A stretch of 64,000 bases of DNA from Fontibacillus phaseoli (GTDB taxonomy: Bacteria; Bacillota; Bacilli; Paenibacillales; Paenibacillaceae). The stretch is taken from NCBI RefSeq assembly GCF_003337355.1, contig NZ_QPJW01000004.1:1-64000 (forward strand), in the 5' to 3' direction. The position numbers were made by a program, and so were the translations under genes. This document shows, in pieces, positions 50,616 through 61,600 of this stretch. The notes beneath the pieces are model-generated. The model was not told where the DNA came from. It made no database searches and worked only from the letters and a program-made list of their open reading frames with translations. How positions within the stretch are numbered: position 1 is the first letter of the stretch; every line of letters starts with the position of its first letter.

Positions 50616-52979
50616 TTGATTGAATACAAAGGGAAAGATCATGGGAGTGCCGGGTGGATCATAGCGGAAAATGCCTTTGACGCCAGATATTTGGCTAAGT
50701 TCGAGACGATCCTATGCCAAGGGAATGGTTATCTGGGACTCAGAGCTACTACGGAGGAGGCCTATACCGGGGAGCGGCGGAATATGTTTGTTGCGGGCAC
50801 CTATAACCGCTTTGCGAATCAGGAAGTTACGGAGCTGCCGAATGCGGCCGATATGGTGCGGTTGGACATCTCCTTGAACGGAGTCCCTTTTCATTTGGAA
50901 AAAGGGACGATCCACGCCTACCGCCGGGAACTGGATCTACGACAGGGAGAACTTCGGCGTGAAATTCTCTGGGAAGACGAAGCAGGTGTACAGTACAAGT
51001 TATGTTTCCGGCGTTTCGTTTCGCTTAGGGACCGGCATCTGATAGGGATTCGGGCGGAGATTACGCCGCTGAATCAGGACGCTGAGATTACGATCCGGTC
51101 GGGTATCAACGGCCAGATGGCTAATTCGGGCGCACAGCATTTTCTGGAAGGGGAGCGGCGGATATTTGATCAGGAGTTGCTTCAGCTTACAGCCACTACG
51201 ACCGAGTCCGGGATTGATTTCGTGCATACGTGTCTCCACCATCTGTCCAAGGATGGAACCCGTCTGAATGTGTCGCCTGCTCCAGCCATGGAGCGCAGAA
51301 AAGTATTATTGACCTATAAAATCAAGGCGGAGGCTGGCAAGCGCATTACACTGGATAAAATAGCGACCGTTCATACCAGTATCGATTTGGAGTGGAGCGA
51401 TCATCCGGTCGCAAATCTCCCTGCATTACAGGAGACGGCCCGCGACCATGTTTGGCAGGCGGCGATCAAAGGCTTCGATCAACTCTTCGCCGAGAGTGAA
51501 CAGGCCTGGAAGCGGCAATGGACAGATTCCCGGATCGAGATCCGGTCCAAAGACCCTTTTGATCAGCTCGCGGTCCATTTTGCGCAGTATCATCTGCTTC
51601 TGATGACGCCGGCCCATGACAGCCGGTTTTCCGTGGGAGCCAAAGGACTGACGGGCGAGGGATACAAAGGGCATGTATTTTGGGATACAGAAATATTCAT
51701 TATGCCTTATTTTCTATACACGGACCCGCAGACGGCACGCAAATTGGCGGAGTACCGCTATCATACTTTGAACGGGGCCCGAAAAAAGGCGAAGGACAAT
51801 GGCTACCGCGGTGCGATGTATCCCTGGGAATCCGCCGTTACCGGCGAGGAAGAGACGCCCGAATGGGGACCCGTCGACGTGGTTGCCGGTACGCCAACCT
51901 ATATTTGGACGGGGAAAATTGAGCAGCATATTACGGCGGATGTGGCGTACGGGGTTTGGCATTACTATCAGGCAACCGGCGATCAGGAATACATGGATCG
52001 CTATGGATATGAGATCATTTTAGAGACCGCGGCTTTCTGGGCAAGCCGGTTGGAGTGGAGCGAGGAGGATCAGAAGTATTACATCTGTGATGTCATCGGT
52101 CCGGACGAATACAAAGAGCATGTGAACAACAATGCGTTCACCAACTACATGGCGTATTGGAACATAACGAAGGCGATGGAATGCGCACGCCAGCTGATGC
52201 ATGCGCAAAGCGATGTGTACTCAGCACTGGATAGCAAGTTTGCGCTGGCAGAGCGGCTTATGGAATGGGAGGAGATCGTTAAGCTCATCTATTTACCGCA
52301 GCCGGATCCGGACACACTGCTCATCCCGCAGGACGACACGTATTTGCATAAGCAGGTCGTTGATCTGGAGAAATATCGGAACCAGGAGATAGTGGCTACC
52401 ATTCTTGCCGATTACAGCATGACGCAGCTCAGCGATATTCAGGTATCCAAGCAGGCGGATATTCTCGTCTTGTTTTACTTGCTGGAGGACTGGTTCTCCA
52501 GAGAAACGAAGGCGGCCAACTGGCATTATTATGAGCCGAAAACGCTGCACGACTCTTCGCTGAGTTTATCCACGCATAGCATTTTAGCCTGCGATGTCAA
52601 TGACGTGGAGCTGGCGTATCAAATGTTTGCCAAGGCTGCACGGGTTGATCTTGGCACGAACTTGCATAGCTGCGACGAAGGGATTCACGCCGCTTCGATC
52701 GGAGGCATCTGGAAAGCGGTCGTTATGGGCTTTGGTGGAGTTCGTTCCTGGGAGGGGACGCTGCGTTTGAATCCGAAGCTTCCGCCGGCCTGGGAGTCTT
52801 TATCCTACCCACTCTCGTGGCGGAGCGAACGTCTGCAGGTGAAGATAACCCGCGACAAGCTGTTGGTGGAGCGGCTGACCTCAGGGACAGGGCAGTTGAA
52901 CCTGTCTATACACGGTCAGTCCTATTTGTTGAAAGACCGTATTGTGGTGGATCTTGAGGAGGTAATGCCGAGTGAATAA
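50616..52979 (+). CDS. Glycoside hydrolase family 65 disaccharide phosphorylase
   Basis: 787 residues from TTG 50616 behind GAGAGGAGGAATT. N-terminal beta-sandwich (NAFDARYLAKFETILCQGNGYLGLR), then an (alpha/alpha)6 barrel with GHVFWDTEIFIMPYFLYTDP and the catalytic-acid region VIGPDEYKEHVNNNAFTNY. The family phosphorolyses alpha-glucosides (maltose, trehalose, kojibiose, nigerose) with inversion, releasing beta-glucose-1-phosphate. GPDEYKEHVNNN looks closer to kojibiose/nigerose-type enzymes than to maltose phosphorylase, but specificity is not settled by eye. The next gene handles its product. Confidence 0.92.
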   Translation: MIEYKGKDHGSAGWIIAENAFDARYLAKFETILCQGNGYLGLRATTEEAYTGERRNMFVAGTYNRFANQEVTELPNAADMVRLDISLNGVPFHLEKGTIHAYRRELDLRQGELRREILWEDEAGVQYKLCFRRFVSLRDRHLIGIRAEITPLNQDAEITIRSGINGQMANSGAQHFLEGERRIFDQELLQLTATTTESGIDFVHTCLHHLSKDGTRLNVSPAPAMERRKVLLTYKIKAEAGKRITLDKIATVHTSIDLEWSDHPVANLPALQETARDHVWQAAIKGFDQLFAESEQAWKRQWTDSRIEIRSKDPFDQLAVHFAQYHLLLMTPAHDSRFSVGAKGLTGEGYKGHVFWDTEIFIMPYFLYTDPQTARKLAEYRYHTLNGARKKAKDNGYRGAMYPWESAVTGEEETPEWGPVDVVAGTPTYIWTGKIEQHITADVAYGVWHYYQATGDQEYMDRYGYEIILETAAFWASRLEWSEEDQKYYICDVIGPDEYKEHVNNNAFTNYMAYWNITKAMECARQLMHAQSDVYSALDSKFALAERLMEWEEIVKLIYLPQPDPDTLLIPQDDTYLHKQVVDLEKYRNQEIVATILADYSMTQLSDIQVSKQADILVLFYLLEDWFSRETKAANWHYYEPKTLHDSSLSLSTHSILACDVNDVELAYQMFAKAARVDLGTNLHSCDEGIHAASIGGIWKAVVMGFGGVRSWEGTLRLNPKLPPAWESLSYPLSWRSERLQVKITRDKLLVERLTSGTGQLNLSIHGQSYLLKDRIVVDLEEVMPSE

Positions 52980-53652
52980 AGAGCATCAGGAGATCCAGGC
53001 CATCATTTTTGATCTGGACGGGGTCATTACGGATACCGCGAAATACCATTATGAAGCATGGAAACAGTTGGCGGATGAACTTAACATTCCTTTTGATTGG
53101 AAATTTAACGAACAGTTGAAAGGGATAGATCGCATGGCTTCTTTGGAAAAAATACTAAGTCAATTACCTGACGAGGGTAAATCCTTTACTCTCGAGCAGA
53201 AGCAAGATTGGGCTACCAGCAAAAACATGAATTATCAACTCTTGATCGAGAAGGTGGATGAATCCGAAATTTTGCCGGGCATCCTGGATTTGTTCCATGA
53301 CCTTAAGCAGGCGGGAATTCCTGCCGGATTGGCCTCGGCCAGCCGCAACGCCAGAACCTTGGTGCGGCAGTTGAAGGTAGAGCCCTTCTTTGATGTGATC
53401 GTGGACCCAACGAGCGTGGCCCAGGGAAAGCCCGCTCCTGATATTTTCCTGAAAGCGGCGGAGGAACTTGGGGTAGCTTCCCGTTATTGTGTCGGGGTGG
53501 AGGATGCGGAAGCGGGAATTCAGGCGATCAAAAGCGCAGGAATGTTTGCCGTAGGCGTGGGAGACGCTGACACACTCTCAGATGCCGACTATATTGTTGC
53601 AGAGACGTCGCAACTTTCTTTCTACGATATAAGGCGTCATTTTGTGGGATAG
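52972..53652 (+). CDS. pgmB: Beta-phosphoglucomutase
   Basis: 226 residues from GTG 52972, overlapping the GH65 gene by 8 bases. HAD-superfamily: FDLDGVITDTAKYHYEAWKQLADEL (nucleophile and acid Asp, about 13-37), GLASASRN (Ser), and VGVEDAEAGIQAIKSAGM. Converts beta-glucose-1-phosphate to glucose-6-phosphate. The overlap with the phosphorylase gene and matching chemistry make the assignment firm. Confidence 0.94.
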   Translation: MNKEHQEIQAIIFDLDGVITDTAKYHYEAWKQLADELNIPFDWKFNEQLKGIDRMASLEKILSQLPDEGKSFTLEQKQDWATSKNMNYQLLIEKVDESEILPGILDLFHDLKQAGIPAGLASASRNARTLVRQLKVEPFFDVIVDPTSVAQGKPAPDIFLKAAEELGVASRYCVGVEDAEAGIQAIKSAGMFAVGVGDADTLSDADYIVAETSQLSFYDIRRHFVG

Positions 53653-53665
53653 CCGAAATTAGATG

Positions 53666-53714
53666 CTATGCAGTTGAACGATTCACTATACGAACGTTCA
53701 ACTGCATAGTTTTT
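53666..53714 (+). terminator. Terminator after pgmB
   Basis: 15-bp stem CTATGCAGTTGAACG / CGTTCAACTGCATAG and five T's. Confidence 0.92.
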
Positions 53715-53792
53715 GGATTGAAATATGGGGTTTTATGGCTTATGATATTTCCGTCAAAATACGACAGAATTCTACAGAGAGGAGATCGAATT

Positions 53793-55589
53793 ATGAGAAA
53801 ATGGAAGCGATTTCAAGACCGCAGTATCCGGCAAAAATTATTTTTGACCTATTCGATACTGATGATTGTCCCTCTCGTAGTGATAAGCATTTACTTCTAT
53901 ACATATGCCATGTCTATTTTTGAATCCCGTATCGTGAAGTCGTTTCAGGAGACGAATCAGCAGATGGTGTCCACGGCGGATTCCTTTGTCAGTAGTATGA
54001 TCAAATCGTCGGAACAGCCTTTTTATGATGAAAAGCTGATGCAGATTTTATCGAAGGATTATTCCACCGTACCTTACGAGACTTTCGAGAAGAGTATGGA
54101 TTACCGCTATATCAGCGACAGTATGTTCAAAGATCTGATGACCTTTAATCCAAGTATCGACTCGATTCTGATCTATCCTGTGAACAGCCCTTTAATCTAC
54201 CGCAGGGGTTATGATACGACCTTTAATTATAAATACAGCCCGGTGAATGAACTGTGGTACCGGAAAATCGTAAACAACGCGGAAAAGCCGGTCCTGATCG
54301 GAATGCATGAGGAGAAACAGATGTATGCCAAGCCTCGCCCCGTATTGTCTGTGGGTAGAGTACTTGTGGATGTGGATACCTATCAGAAATTAGGGGTGCT
54401 GCTGGTCAATTTTCGGGTGGAACAGCTTGAAAGTCTGTTTAGCGGGCTCACCGACAAGCAGGATGTCAATCAGTTCATCGTGGACGAAGAAGGGACGGTG
54501 GTATTCAGTGCCACTCCGGCGATGATCGGGGCGGATCTGAATCAGTTCATAGCAGAGATAGAGCCGGGTAACAAGAACTACTATGTTGTTCACCACGTGT
54601 CAGAAGTTTCAGGCTGGGAGTTTTACAGCATCATTCATCGCAACAAGCTGTTTGCCGAGATCAACCGGATTCGCAATTTTGCGGTGCTGTTGATCGTTCT
54701 GCTGGTTGTGCTCGGATTCGTAACGGCATTTCTCGTATCGGGCAGCATTTCCAATCCGATACGCAGACTTAACCGTCTGATGCGCAAAGTAGAAAGAGGG
54801 GATTTTAATGTGACGGCCCGGCAGGACAGCCTCGATGAAGTGGGGCATTTATCCACTTCATTTAACCGGATGACCGCCGAGATCAAGGAATTGATCGAGC
54901 AAATTAAGCTGGAGGAAAAAAAGAAGCGGGGCGCCGAGCTGAATGCGCTGCAAAATCAGATTAATCCTCATTTCATTTACAATACACTTTCGGTGATTAA
55001 GTGGATGGCCCAGGCCCAGATGGCGGACAACATTACGGAAGCGATTGACGATATGATTCATGTTCTGTCCTTTTCTACACGTAATACCCAGGAATTTGTC
55101 TCGATTGAGGAAGAAATGGCTTTTATTCATAACTACCTCGAACTGCTTCAGCTTCGCTATTATAATGTGTTTGACTTTGAGATGGAGGTTGCACCGGATG
55201 TTCTGCGATGCAGGACGCTGAAATTTATGGTGCAGCCTTTTGTCGAGAATGCGGTATTTCACGCATTTGCCGGGGATGACCGGCATCACTATCTGAACAT
55301 CCATGTGGAAAGGGCGGACGGCGATATCCGGTTCACGATTTCCGACAACGGATGCGGTATCGCGCAAGAGCGGCTGGATGAGCTTTTGCAGCAGGAGATG
55401 TCCAATGAACAGACCATGAATTCGATCGGGATCGGGAATGTATCCCGTAGATTGAAGCTTCATTTTGGTCAGAAGTATGGAGTATCCATGGATAGCCACC
55501 AAGGGGAAGGAACTACGGTGCGAATTCTAATCCCTGCGTTGGAGCATCACCTTGGGCACGATCAGGTAAGGAAAGAGGGAGCCGTATGA
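53793..55589 (+). CDS. YesM-family sensor histidine kinase
   Basis: 598 residues. Two membrane segments (about 16-36 and 288-310) flank an extracellular dCache-like sensor. HAMP (ISNPIRRLNRLMRKVERGDF) and the His_kinase domain follow: phospho-acceptor His393 in QINPHFIYNTLSVIKWMAQ, ATP lid with DNGCGI. ATG 53793 follows GAGAGGAGATCG. The stop overlaps the response regulator start by 4 bases. Likely senses an extracellular sugar linked to the alpha-glucoside importer. Confidence 0.93.
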   Translation: MRKWKRFQDRSIRQKLFLTYSILMIVPLVVISIYFYTYAMSIFESRIVKSFQETNQQMVSTADSFVSSMIKSSEQPFYDEKLMQILSKDYSTVPYETFEKSMDYRYISDSMFKDLMTFNPSIDSILIYPVNSPLIYRRGYDTTFNYKYSPVNELWYRKIVNNAEKPVLIGMHEEKQMYAKPRPVLSVGRVLVDVDTYQKLGVLLVNFRVEQLESLFSGLTDKQDVNQFIVDEEGTVVFSATPAMIGADLNQFIAEIEPGNKNYYVVHHVSEVSGWEFYSIIHRNKLFAEINRIRNFAVLLIVLLVVLGFVTAFLVSGSISNPIRRLNRLMRKVERGDFNVTARQDSLDEVGHLSTSFNRMTAEIKELIEQIKLEEKKKRGAELNALQNQINPHFIYNTLSVIKWMAQAQMADNITEAIDDMIHVLSFSTRNTQEFVSIEEEMAFIHNYLELLQLRYYNVFDFEMEVAPDVLRCRTLKFMVQPFVENAVFHAFAGDDRHHYLNIHVERADGDIRFTISDNGCGIAQERLDELLQQEMSNEQTMNSIGIGNVSRRLKLHFGQKYGVSMDSHQGEGTTVRILIPALEHHLGHDQVRKEGAV

Positions 55590-57190
55590 AAATCATGATT
55601 GTGGATGACGAGTCATTTATCCGGATGAATTTCAAGACATTTCTCGACTGGAAACATCACGGATATGGTTTGGTAGGTGAAGCTTCCAACGGCCGGGAGG
55701 CTTTGGAGAAAATAGATGAGCTTGATCCGGACGTCGTCTTTCTGGATATCAGAATGCCGTTGATGGATGGACTTGAGGTTCTCAGACAACTGCAGCAAAG
55801 AGAGCATTCCTGCAAGGTGATTATTCTGAGCAGTCATAACGAATTTGAATATGCCCGGGAAGCGCTTCGGCTTGGCGCCTGTGACTATATTCACAAACCC
55901 AACTTGACCCGGACAGCCGTGTTTGAGGCGCTTGCCCGTGTCCAAAAGCTGTTGAACCACCCGTCAGGGCAGGAACGCCTTGTACCGTTGCAGCAAAATA
56001 TGGAGAAGAACCGCAATGAATTGAAAAACCTCTTTTTACGTGATTTAGCGATTGGGGTGGTTCGTCATGAGTGGGAGATCGAGCAAAAGAAAAAGCTGTA
56101 CGATCTGAAGCTGAAACAGCCGAATGTATGCTGCATTGTGATGTTTATCGACCAGTATGACCAGGTAAAGGAACGGTACAAAAAGGGCATGGAGCATTTG
56201 CTCGGCTTCTCGATCCTGAATATTTTGCAAGAAGTGCTGAACCGGTACAACGAACTGGAACTGTTTCAAATGGGGCCAAAAGAAATCGTTTTTTTAAAAT
56301 CCAATTCGGATATAAGAAGCATGAATGACATATTGGAAGAACGCTGGGGATTAATCCGTAAAATTGAAAAAACGTTGAAACAATTTTTGAACATCCATGT
56401 TAGTTTCAGTATCAGCGGACTGCATGGTCACCTACTGGAAATCCCTAAAGCGTATCATGAAGCTCAGGAAGCCGCAGAAATGCTGTTCTTTGAGGATCGC
56501 GGCAATGTAGTGGCTTTTGAACCCGGCGGCATAAAGACAGGGAATGCCAAAGCTCTATTCGGATGGGCTGAGCAGAGCATCAAAAAAGCCATGGCCGAAA
56601 AGAACATGGTTGAAGCTATTTCTGTCGTTCATGAGATGTTTGCCGAAATCAAAGAACAGCGATGTGCCGGGCGCCGTGAAACCCTGGAAATGTGCGTGAA
56701 TATGCACTATCTGATTCAGTCGTTCCTGAAAGAAACAAGCGGGGTGGAAGACCCGACAGGAATGCAGGAAATTATGGCTGCAGAGCGGTTGGAGCAGCTT
56801 CACCTTCTCCTGATCCGGGAACTGGAGACGATCCAAGACAGTCATACGGAGGAAGCCACCTCGACGAACTACAAAATCAAACGGGTTATCGACTATATCC
56901 ATCAGCATTATGATCACGATCTGACCCTGGATGAACTTGCAGGTTACGTCGGCTTGAACAATAGCTACTTAAGCAGGATTTTTAAGGAGCAGACCGGCTC
57001 CATGTTGATTCCGTACATTAATCGCTACCGGGTGAAGAAATCCCTCGATTTCTTGAAGGACGGGAAACTGAAAACCTATGAGATCGCGGAAAAGGTCGGT
57101 TTTAACAGTATAGATAACTATTACATCAGCTTTAAGAAGCTCTACGGACTTCCGCCAAACGAGTACCGGAAAACTTATATGGGAAAGTAA
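55586..57190 (+). CDS. YesN-family response regulator (receiver plus AraC HTH)
   Basis: 534 residues. Receiver domain with VDDE, phospho-acceptor Asp54 (VVFLDIRMPLMDG), and conserved Lys (YIHKPNLT). A long middle domain (about 140-400) and a C-terminal AraC double HTH (LTLDELAGYVGLNNSYLSRIFKEQTG...AEKVGFNSIDNYYISFKKLYGLPPNEYRK). It probably binds the repeat elements before 48820 and 57304, which lie on either side of it. Confidence 0.93.
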   Translation: MKIMIVDDESFIRMNFKTFLDWKHHGYGLVGEASNGREALEKIDELDPDVVFLDIRMPLMDGLEVLRQLQQREHSCKVIILSSHNEFEYAREALRLGACDYIHKPNLTRTAVFEALARVQKLLNHPSGQERLVPLQQNMEKNRNELKNLFLRDLAIGVVRHEWEIEQKKKLYDLKLKQPNVCCIVMFIDQYDQVKERYKKGMEHLLGFSILNILQEVLNRYNELELFQMGPKEIVFLKSNSDIRSMNDILEERWGLIRKIEKTLKQFLNIHVSFSISGLHGHLLEIPKAYHEAQEAAEMLFFEDRGNVVAFEPGGIKTGNAKALFGWAEQSIKKAMAEKNMVEAISVVHEMFAEIKEQRCAGRRETLEMCVNMHYLIQSFLKETSGVEDPTGMQEIMAAERLEQLHLLLIRELETIQDSHTEEATSTNYKIKRVIDYIHQHYDHDLTLDELAGYVGLNNSYLSRIFKEQTGSMLIPYINRYRVKKSLDFLKDGKLKTYEIAEKVGFNSIDNYYISFKKLYGLPPNEYRKTYMGK

Positions 57191-57249
57191 AAAATCACGG
57201 AGATATGTAAATATCCTCTGTTTGCCCAGTCATGCGGCCTAGATAAGAT
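57187..57249 (+). promoter_or_regulatory. Regulator-binding element and promoter of the binding-protein gene
   Basis: TGTAAATATCCTCTGTTT (57206-57223) is identical over 18 bp to the element at 48687-48704, and the ~13 bases upstream (AAAATC..CGGAG) also match. A weaker repeat, AGTAAAAAATCAC, starts at 57187. A -10 TAAGAT (57244-57249) lies 20 bases after the 18-mer, almost the same distance as at 48726. No -35 is present, as for an activated promoter. Confidence 0.75.
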
Positions 57250-57303
57250 GAAGGTAACACCGGTTCAAGGTGAATTTACTTTTAATTAAAGGGGTAGTGA
57301 CAG

Positions 57304-58587
57304 ATGAGAAAGAAGAGAAAGAACGTAGTCCTGTTATTATGCTCCCTATTGCTGATGCTTACCGCAGCAGGGTGTGGATCGAACTCCAATGCAGGCAATA
57401 CAGACAACAGCGCTTCAGGCAAAGCTGGAGGGGCAAATCAGGAAAAGAAGGAAACCGTCGAGGTAACGATGGCCTATTGGGCCAATGCTTCCGAGCAAAA
57501 GAACTTCGAGTTCATGGTTGATGGCCTTGAAAAAGAATATCCAAACATTAAAGTCAAAATGCAAATGTATCCGACGAGCGATGAATTTTGGAAAGCGGTT
57601 CCATCGGCGATTGCCGCTGGCGTAGGTCCCGACATCATAGCCATGTCTGATGAAGGAAACTATGAATATATCAAAAAAGGCGTTCTGGCTCCGCTGGATG
57701 AGCTAATCGGCCAAGTAGGATTCGAAAAGGAGCGCATTACCGCATCGCTATACAAAGGCTGGAGTGATGATAATAAGCTGTACGGCATTCCTTATGACTC
57801 TTCTACTTCCATGTTGGCTATTAACAAAGCGATGTTCGATAAATCGGGAATCACAAAATATCCGGAAACGATGGACGAAGTAGTCGAACTGGCCAAAGCC
57901 ATGACCACCAAGGACGTTAAAGGGATTATCGGCAGCATCGATCCGTTCCACATTACGCAATATGTACACGCTTTCGGCGGGGATTGGGGTTTTGGCAAAA
58001 CAATCAATTCCAAAGAAAACGTGGCCGGAGTTCAATTCTTTGTCGATTTGTTCCTGACAAATCAGGTAGCCATCGCTCCGATTGAAGTAGGGGCCCCATG
58101 GGACGGCGAAGTATTCAGCCAGGAAAAAGGCGCTATGTCCACGGCGGGTCCATGGTATGTCGGTCACCTGAGAGAAGCCAATCCGGATATGGAAATGATC
58201 GCTTTGCCTATGCCTAAAGGCACGGTAGAAGCGCAAAGCGCCTACTCTCACGGCCTGTCCATTCTGGCGGGCAGCAAGCATAAAGAAGAAGCGATGTCAG
58301 TCATCAAATACGCACTGAGAGATGAGGCACAGGTCAACGCCATCGACGCGGTTGGATACTCACCGGCTGTATCCGCACTGCTTCCGAAATATCTGGAGCA
58401 AAATCCGGAACTGAAAGCGGTATTTGACAATATGGAAAAAGTCGGGATGCCGTTTGCTTATCCGGAGCAAACCAAAGCGTTCCATGCCGATCTGCTGAAA
58501 GGTGTGGAGGAAATTATTTTCAAAAAAGACGGATTGACGGTGGAGCAACTGCTGAACAACCTGCAAAGTGAATACGGCGAAAACTAG
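57304..58587 (+). CDS. Sugar-binding lipoprotein (extracellular solute-binding protein family 1)
   Basis: 427 residues. Lipoprotein signal with lipobox TAAGC (Cys at about residue 24), polar linker, then a maltose-binding-type fold (VTMAYWANASEQKNFEFMVDGLEKEYPNIKVKMQMYPT). The sequence and length fit MalE-like proteins for mono- or disaccharides. Its promoter element ties it to the permease operon 9 kb upstream. Ribosome site AAAGGGGTAGTG. Confidence 0.92.
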   Translation: MRKKRKNVVLLLCSLLLMLTAAGCGSNSNAGNTDNSASGKAGGANQEKKETVEVTMAYWANASEQKNFEFMVDGLEKEYPNIKVKMQMYPTSDEFWKAVPSAIAAGVGPDIIAMSDEGNYEYIKKGVLAPLDELIGQVGFEKERITASLYKGWSDDNKLYGIPYDSSTSMLAINKAMFDKSGITKYPETMDEVVELAKAMTTKDVKGIIGSIDPFHITQYVHAFGGDWGFGKTINSKENVAGVQFFVDLFLTNQVAIAPIEVGAPWDGEVFSQEKGAMSTAGPWYVGHLREANPDMEMIALPMPKGTVEAQSAYSHGLSILAGSKHKEEAMSVIKYALRDEAQVNAIDAVGYSPAVSALLPKYLEQNPELKAVFDNMEKVGMPFAYPEQTKAFHADLLKGVEEIIFKKDGLTVEQLLNNLQSEYGEN

Positions 58588-58589
58588 TT

Positions 58590-58633
58590 TCCGGGCTGGA
58601 CTTTGGCATGGCCAGGGTCCGGCCGTTTTTTTC
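58590..58633 (+). terminator. Probable terminator after the binding-protein gene
   Basis: A long imperfect hairpin around CCGGGCTGGAC / GGTCCGGCCG, then seven T's. It may be partial, allowing read-through to the SLH enzyme gene 74 bases after the binding-protein stop. Confidence 0.55.
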
Positions 58634-58661
58634 AACAACCACGAGGGAGGTAATATAAACG

Positions 58662-61600
58662 ATGAAAAAATCACTTACCAAATTAACATCGATGATCATG
58701 TTAGTGTGTCTGCTAGTCACGTCGATCGGCCCGTTTCAATCCGCCCATGCTTCACCGGTGTTGCAGGTTACGGAGGGGCAGGTTCAAGGCGAGTACGCGC
58801 TGGATCTGTCGCAAGTCGGTAATGTGGACTGGCTGCATCTTAAAGGAGACAGCCAAAATAACATTACGGAAATTAAAAAGGCGGGCTCCAGTTCAGTCAC
58901 CTTCAGCGTATATGGAGATACGGGAACCGAGGGGAAAATCGACAGAGGCGGGGACGCCAATTACTTGTCTTACTCTTGGAATGATGGCATGGCTGGATAC
59001 GAGCAAGGCAACAAAGACACCGGGTTCGGCATCTTTTTTCCAAGCACAAGCCGGAACGCAGGAGATTATAACAATGTAGGCTGGAATTTTGCGGTAGCCC
59101 CGCAGTCACAGGAGACGACTGTCGTATTCGCAATCGGGTTGTGGCAAGCCGATGCGGACATTCACATTTACAGCGACGATGTTTTGTTCGAGACGCGAAA
59201 AATAGGTGCAGGCGGTACTTCGCAGATCTATAAATATCAGATTGTGATACCTGCGAACGTAAGTTTGAAAGTGGAAGGCCGATTGACAAAAGCAAGAATA
59301 AGAGACGGGAACATGACGTTTTCCGGTTTGGCTTTAAGCAGTGCGGACGTTGTCGATAAAATTGCACTGCATAACGAATATAGTAAAGTAAAGGATATGA
59401 CCCAGGGTCTGTTCTCGGAGGCTTCGTGGCAATCTTTCGTAACTGCGAGGGAAGCGGCCAAGGCAATCCTTGACCGGCCTGATGCAACACAGCGGGAAGT
59501 CGATGACGCTCTCCAGACGTTGGTAGCCGCACAGGCTGCTCTCGAAAAAAGAGAAACCCATATTATGATTGATTTTATGGGCAGCGGATCGAAAGAATAT
59601 ACTTTCGGCGCTAAGGGGGACCAGCAAGACAGATATCAGACTTTTACGGTTAAAGAAAACTTTGAAATGGAATATGCTCAGGTTGTTGTAAATAGAGCTA
59701 ACGAATCAGTCAGCGATATGCTGGTTAAGTTGTATGCGACGGACAGCCAGGGACTGCCGACAGGGGCGGCATTGGCCGAGACGTCCGTTGCTCAGGATAA
59801 GGTGGTAAGCGGCGCGATAACAACGGCTCCACTCCAATATCATCTTGTACAAAATACGCGGTACGCTCTTGTCTTATCTCAACAAGCGCTAGGTTCAGGT
59901 GAATACCGCTGGAAGGTTATGAACAAAAGCTTCGAATCGCAAAACGAGTTTTTTGGTAAATCGATTTCCGGAACCTTTAAATCTGAAGCGGATCTCGGCA
60001 CGGGAATGCTGCGCATTGTTGAGAAGAGCAATGTGGATCGAAGCCATCTGCAGTCCCTCGTCGAGGAGGTGGAACAATATAACAGCAAGCTGTTCAATAG
60101 AGCGAGCTGGTCTCAAGTTGATGTAGCCTTGACTCAAGCCAATGATATTTTGAACGATATGGATGTAAAACAGGATGACCTTGATTTGGCCTATGATCAG
60201 TTACGCTTAGCCATAAGCAACTTGGTGCTGAACGTTGGGCTGAATGAAGTTGCTGAACAGATTGTCTCCATTAGAGATGCTGTTGTGACCGGCTATACGG
60301 CGCAATCGGTGGCTGCATTGAATACGGCAATTCAAGAAGCGATAGCACTCGGTGCAGGCGCTACGGAACAAGACCGGATCAAGGCTTATTCCAAAGTGTT
60401 GAACGCACTTGAATCATTGCGGGGGGAAGGCAAATATCAATTTGAAGCCAAGCCGCAAATGACGGCAGCATTCGGGTTTGAGGGAGACAAGAACGCTTCG
60501 CTGGCTTTTCTTGACGGCTCGTATCAAATCGGAGGTTACCGTAACGCCCAACATGGACCTGTGGCTCCGAAACAGATGGTTACTTTCGGTGTAACGGATA
60601 CATCAAATATCAAATGGTATAATGCTGAAGGCTATCTGCCGATGTTCATCAACGAATATACCAAGAATGAGATGGAATATAAAATTGAATCCTTCGCTAA
60701 TAAACATACGGTTGACGGAAAAGATTATGTGATCGACTATTCCAGAATGACCGTCACCAATCATTCCGGTGAGACAAGATTGCTGCCTGTCGTATCGAAC
60801 AACTTGATTCCTATAAATGAGGCGGCCAATCAGACGTATACGATTGCTCCGGGTGAAACCGTGACTCGCGATTATGCGATCGAAGCGGATAAATATGAAT
60901 ATTTTGACGAGGGTAAAACGGTCTTTACTTCATTAACCAGAGAGCAAGTGGCTGGACAAGGTAATTTTGACGAGAACTATCAGGGTATGAAGTTGTATTG
61001 GGATAGCAGGATTTCAGAAATTGTAGATTTCGACCTGCCTAATCAAGAACTGGTTAATGCCTTTAAGGCGGGCTATATCTACACCTTAATTATCAAAGAT
61101 AATACCTATCTGCATGTCGGGGAGAACGGGTATGCCAGATTATTTTCCCACGACACGATCGGCATCCTGGTTCAATTGATTGAAAGCGGAGATTTTGCTT
61201 ATGCCGAGGATTATTTGAACAGTATTCCTTTGACCGGAGGAATCAATATCGAGACCGGTGAAGTGGATCCCGACCAATATTGGGATGCCAACTGGAAGCT
61301 TCCTTGGGCCTATGCCGTATATTTAAGCAAAACGGGGGATGCATCCATTTTCGACGAAATGATGACGGGGGACGACGGCTCGCAAGGAACCGTATTTGAG
61401 AAGAGAGTCAAGATCGGGGCAAGAAGCATTGAATCCGATCGCATGGGCGACGGCGGCATTATGAAAGAAACCTATGCCATCGATGATAAAGGCTATTGGA
61501 CGATTGACAATTATTCCGCCCTGATGGGGTTGGTATCTTATGAATACCTTACCCGGGAGCTTTATCGAATCAAGGGGGATGCAAGCTATTTGGCAGAAGC

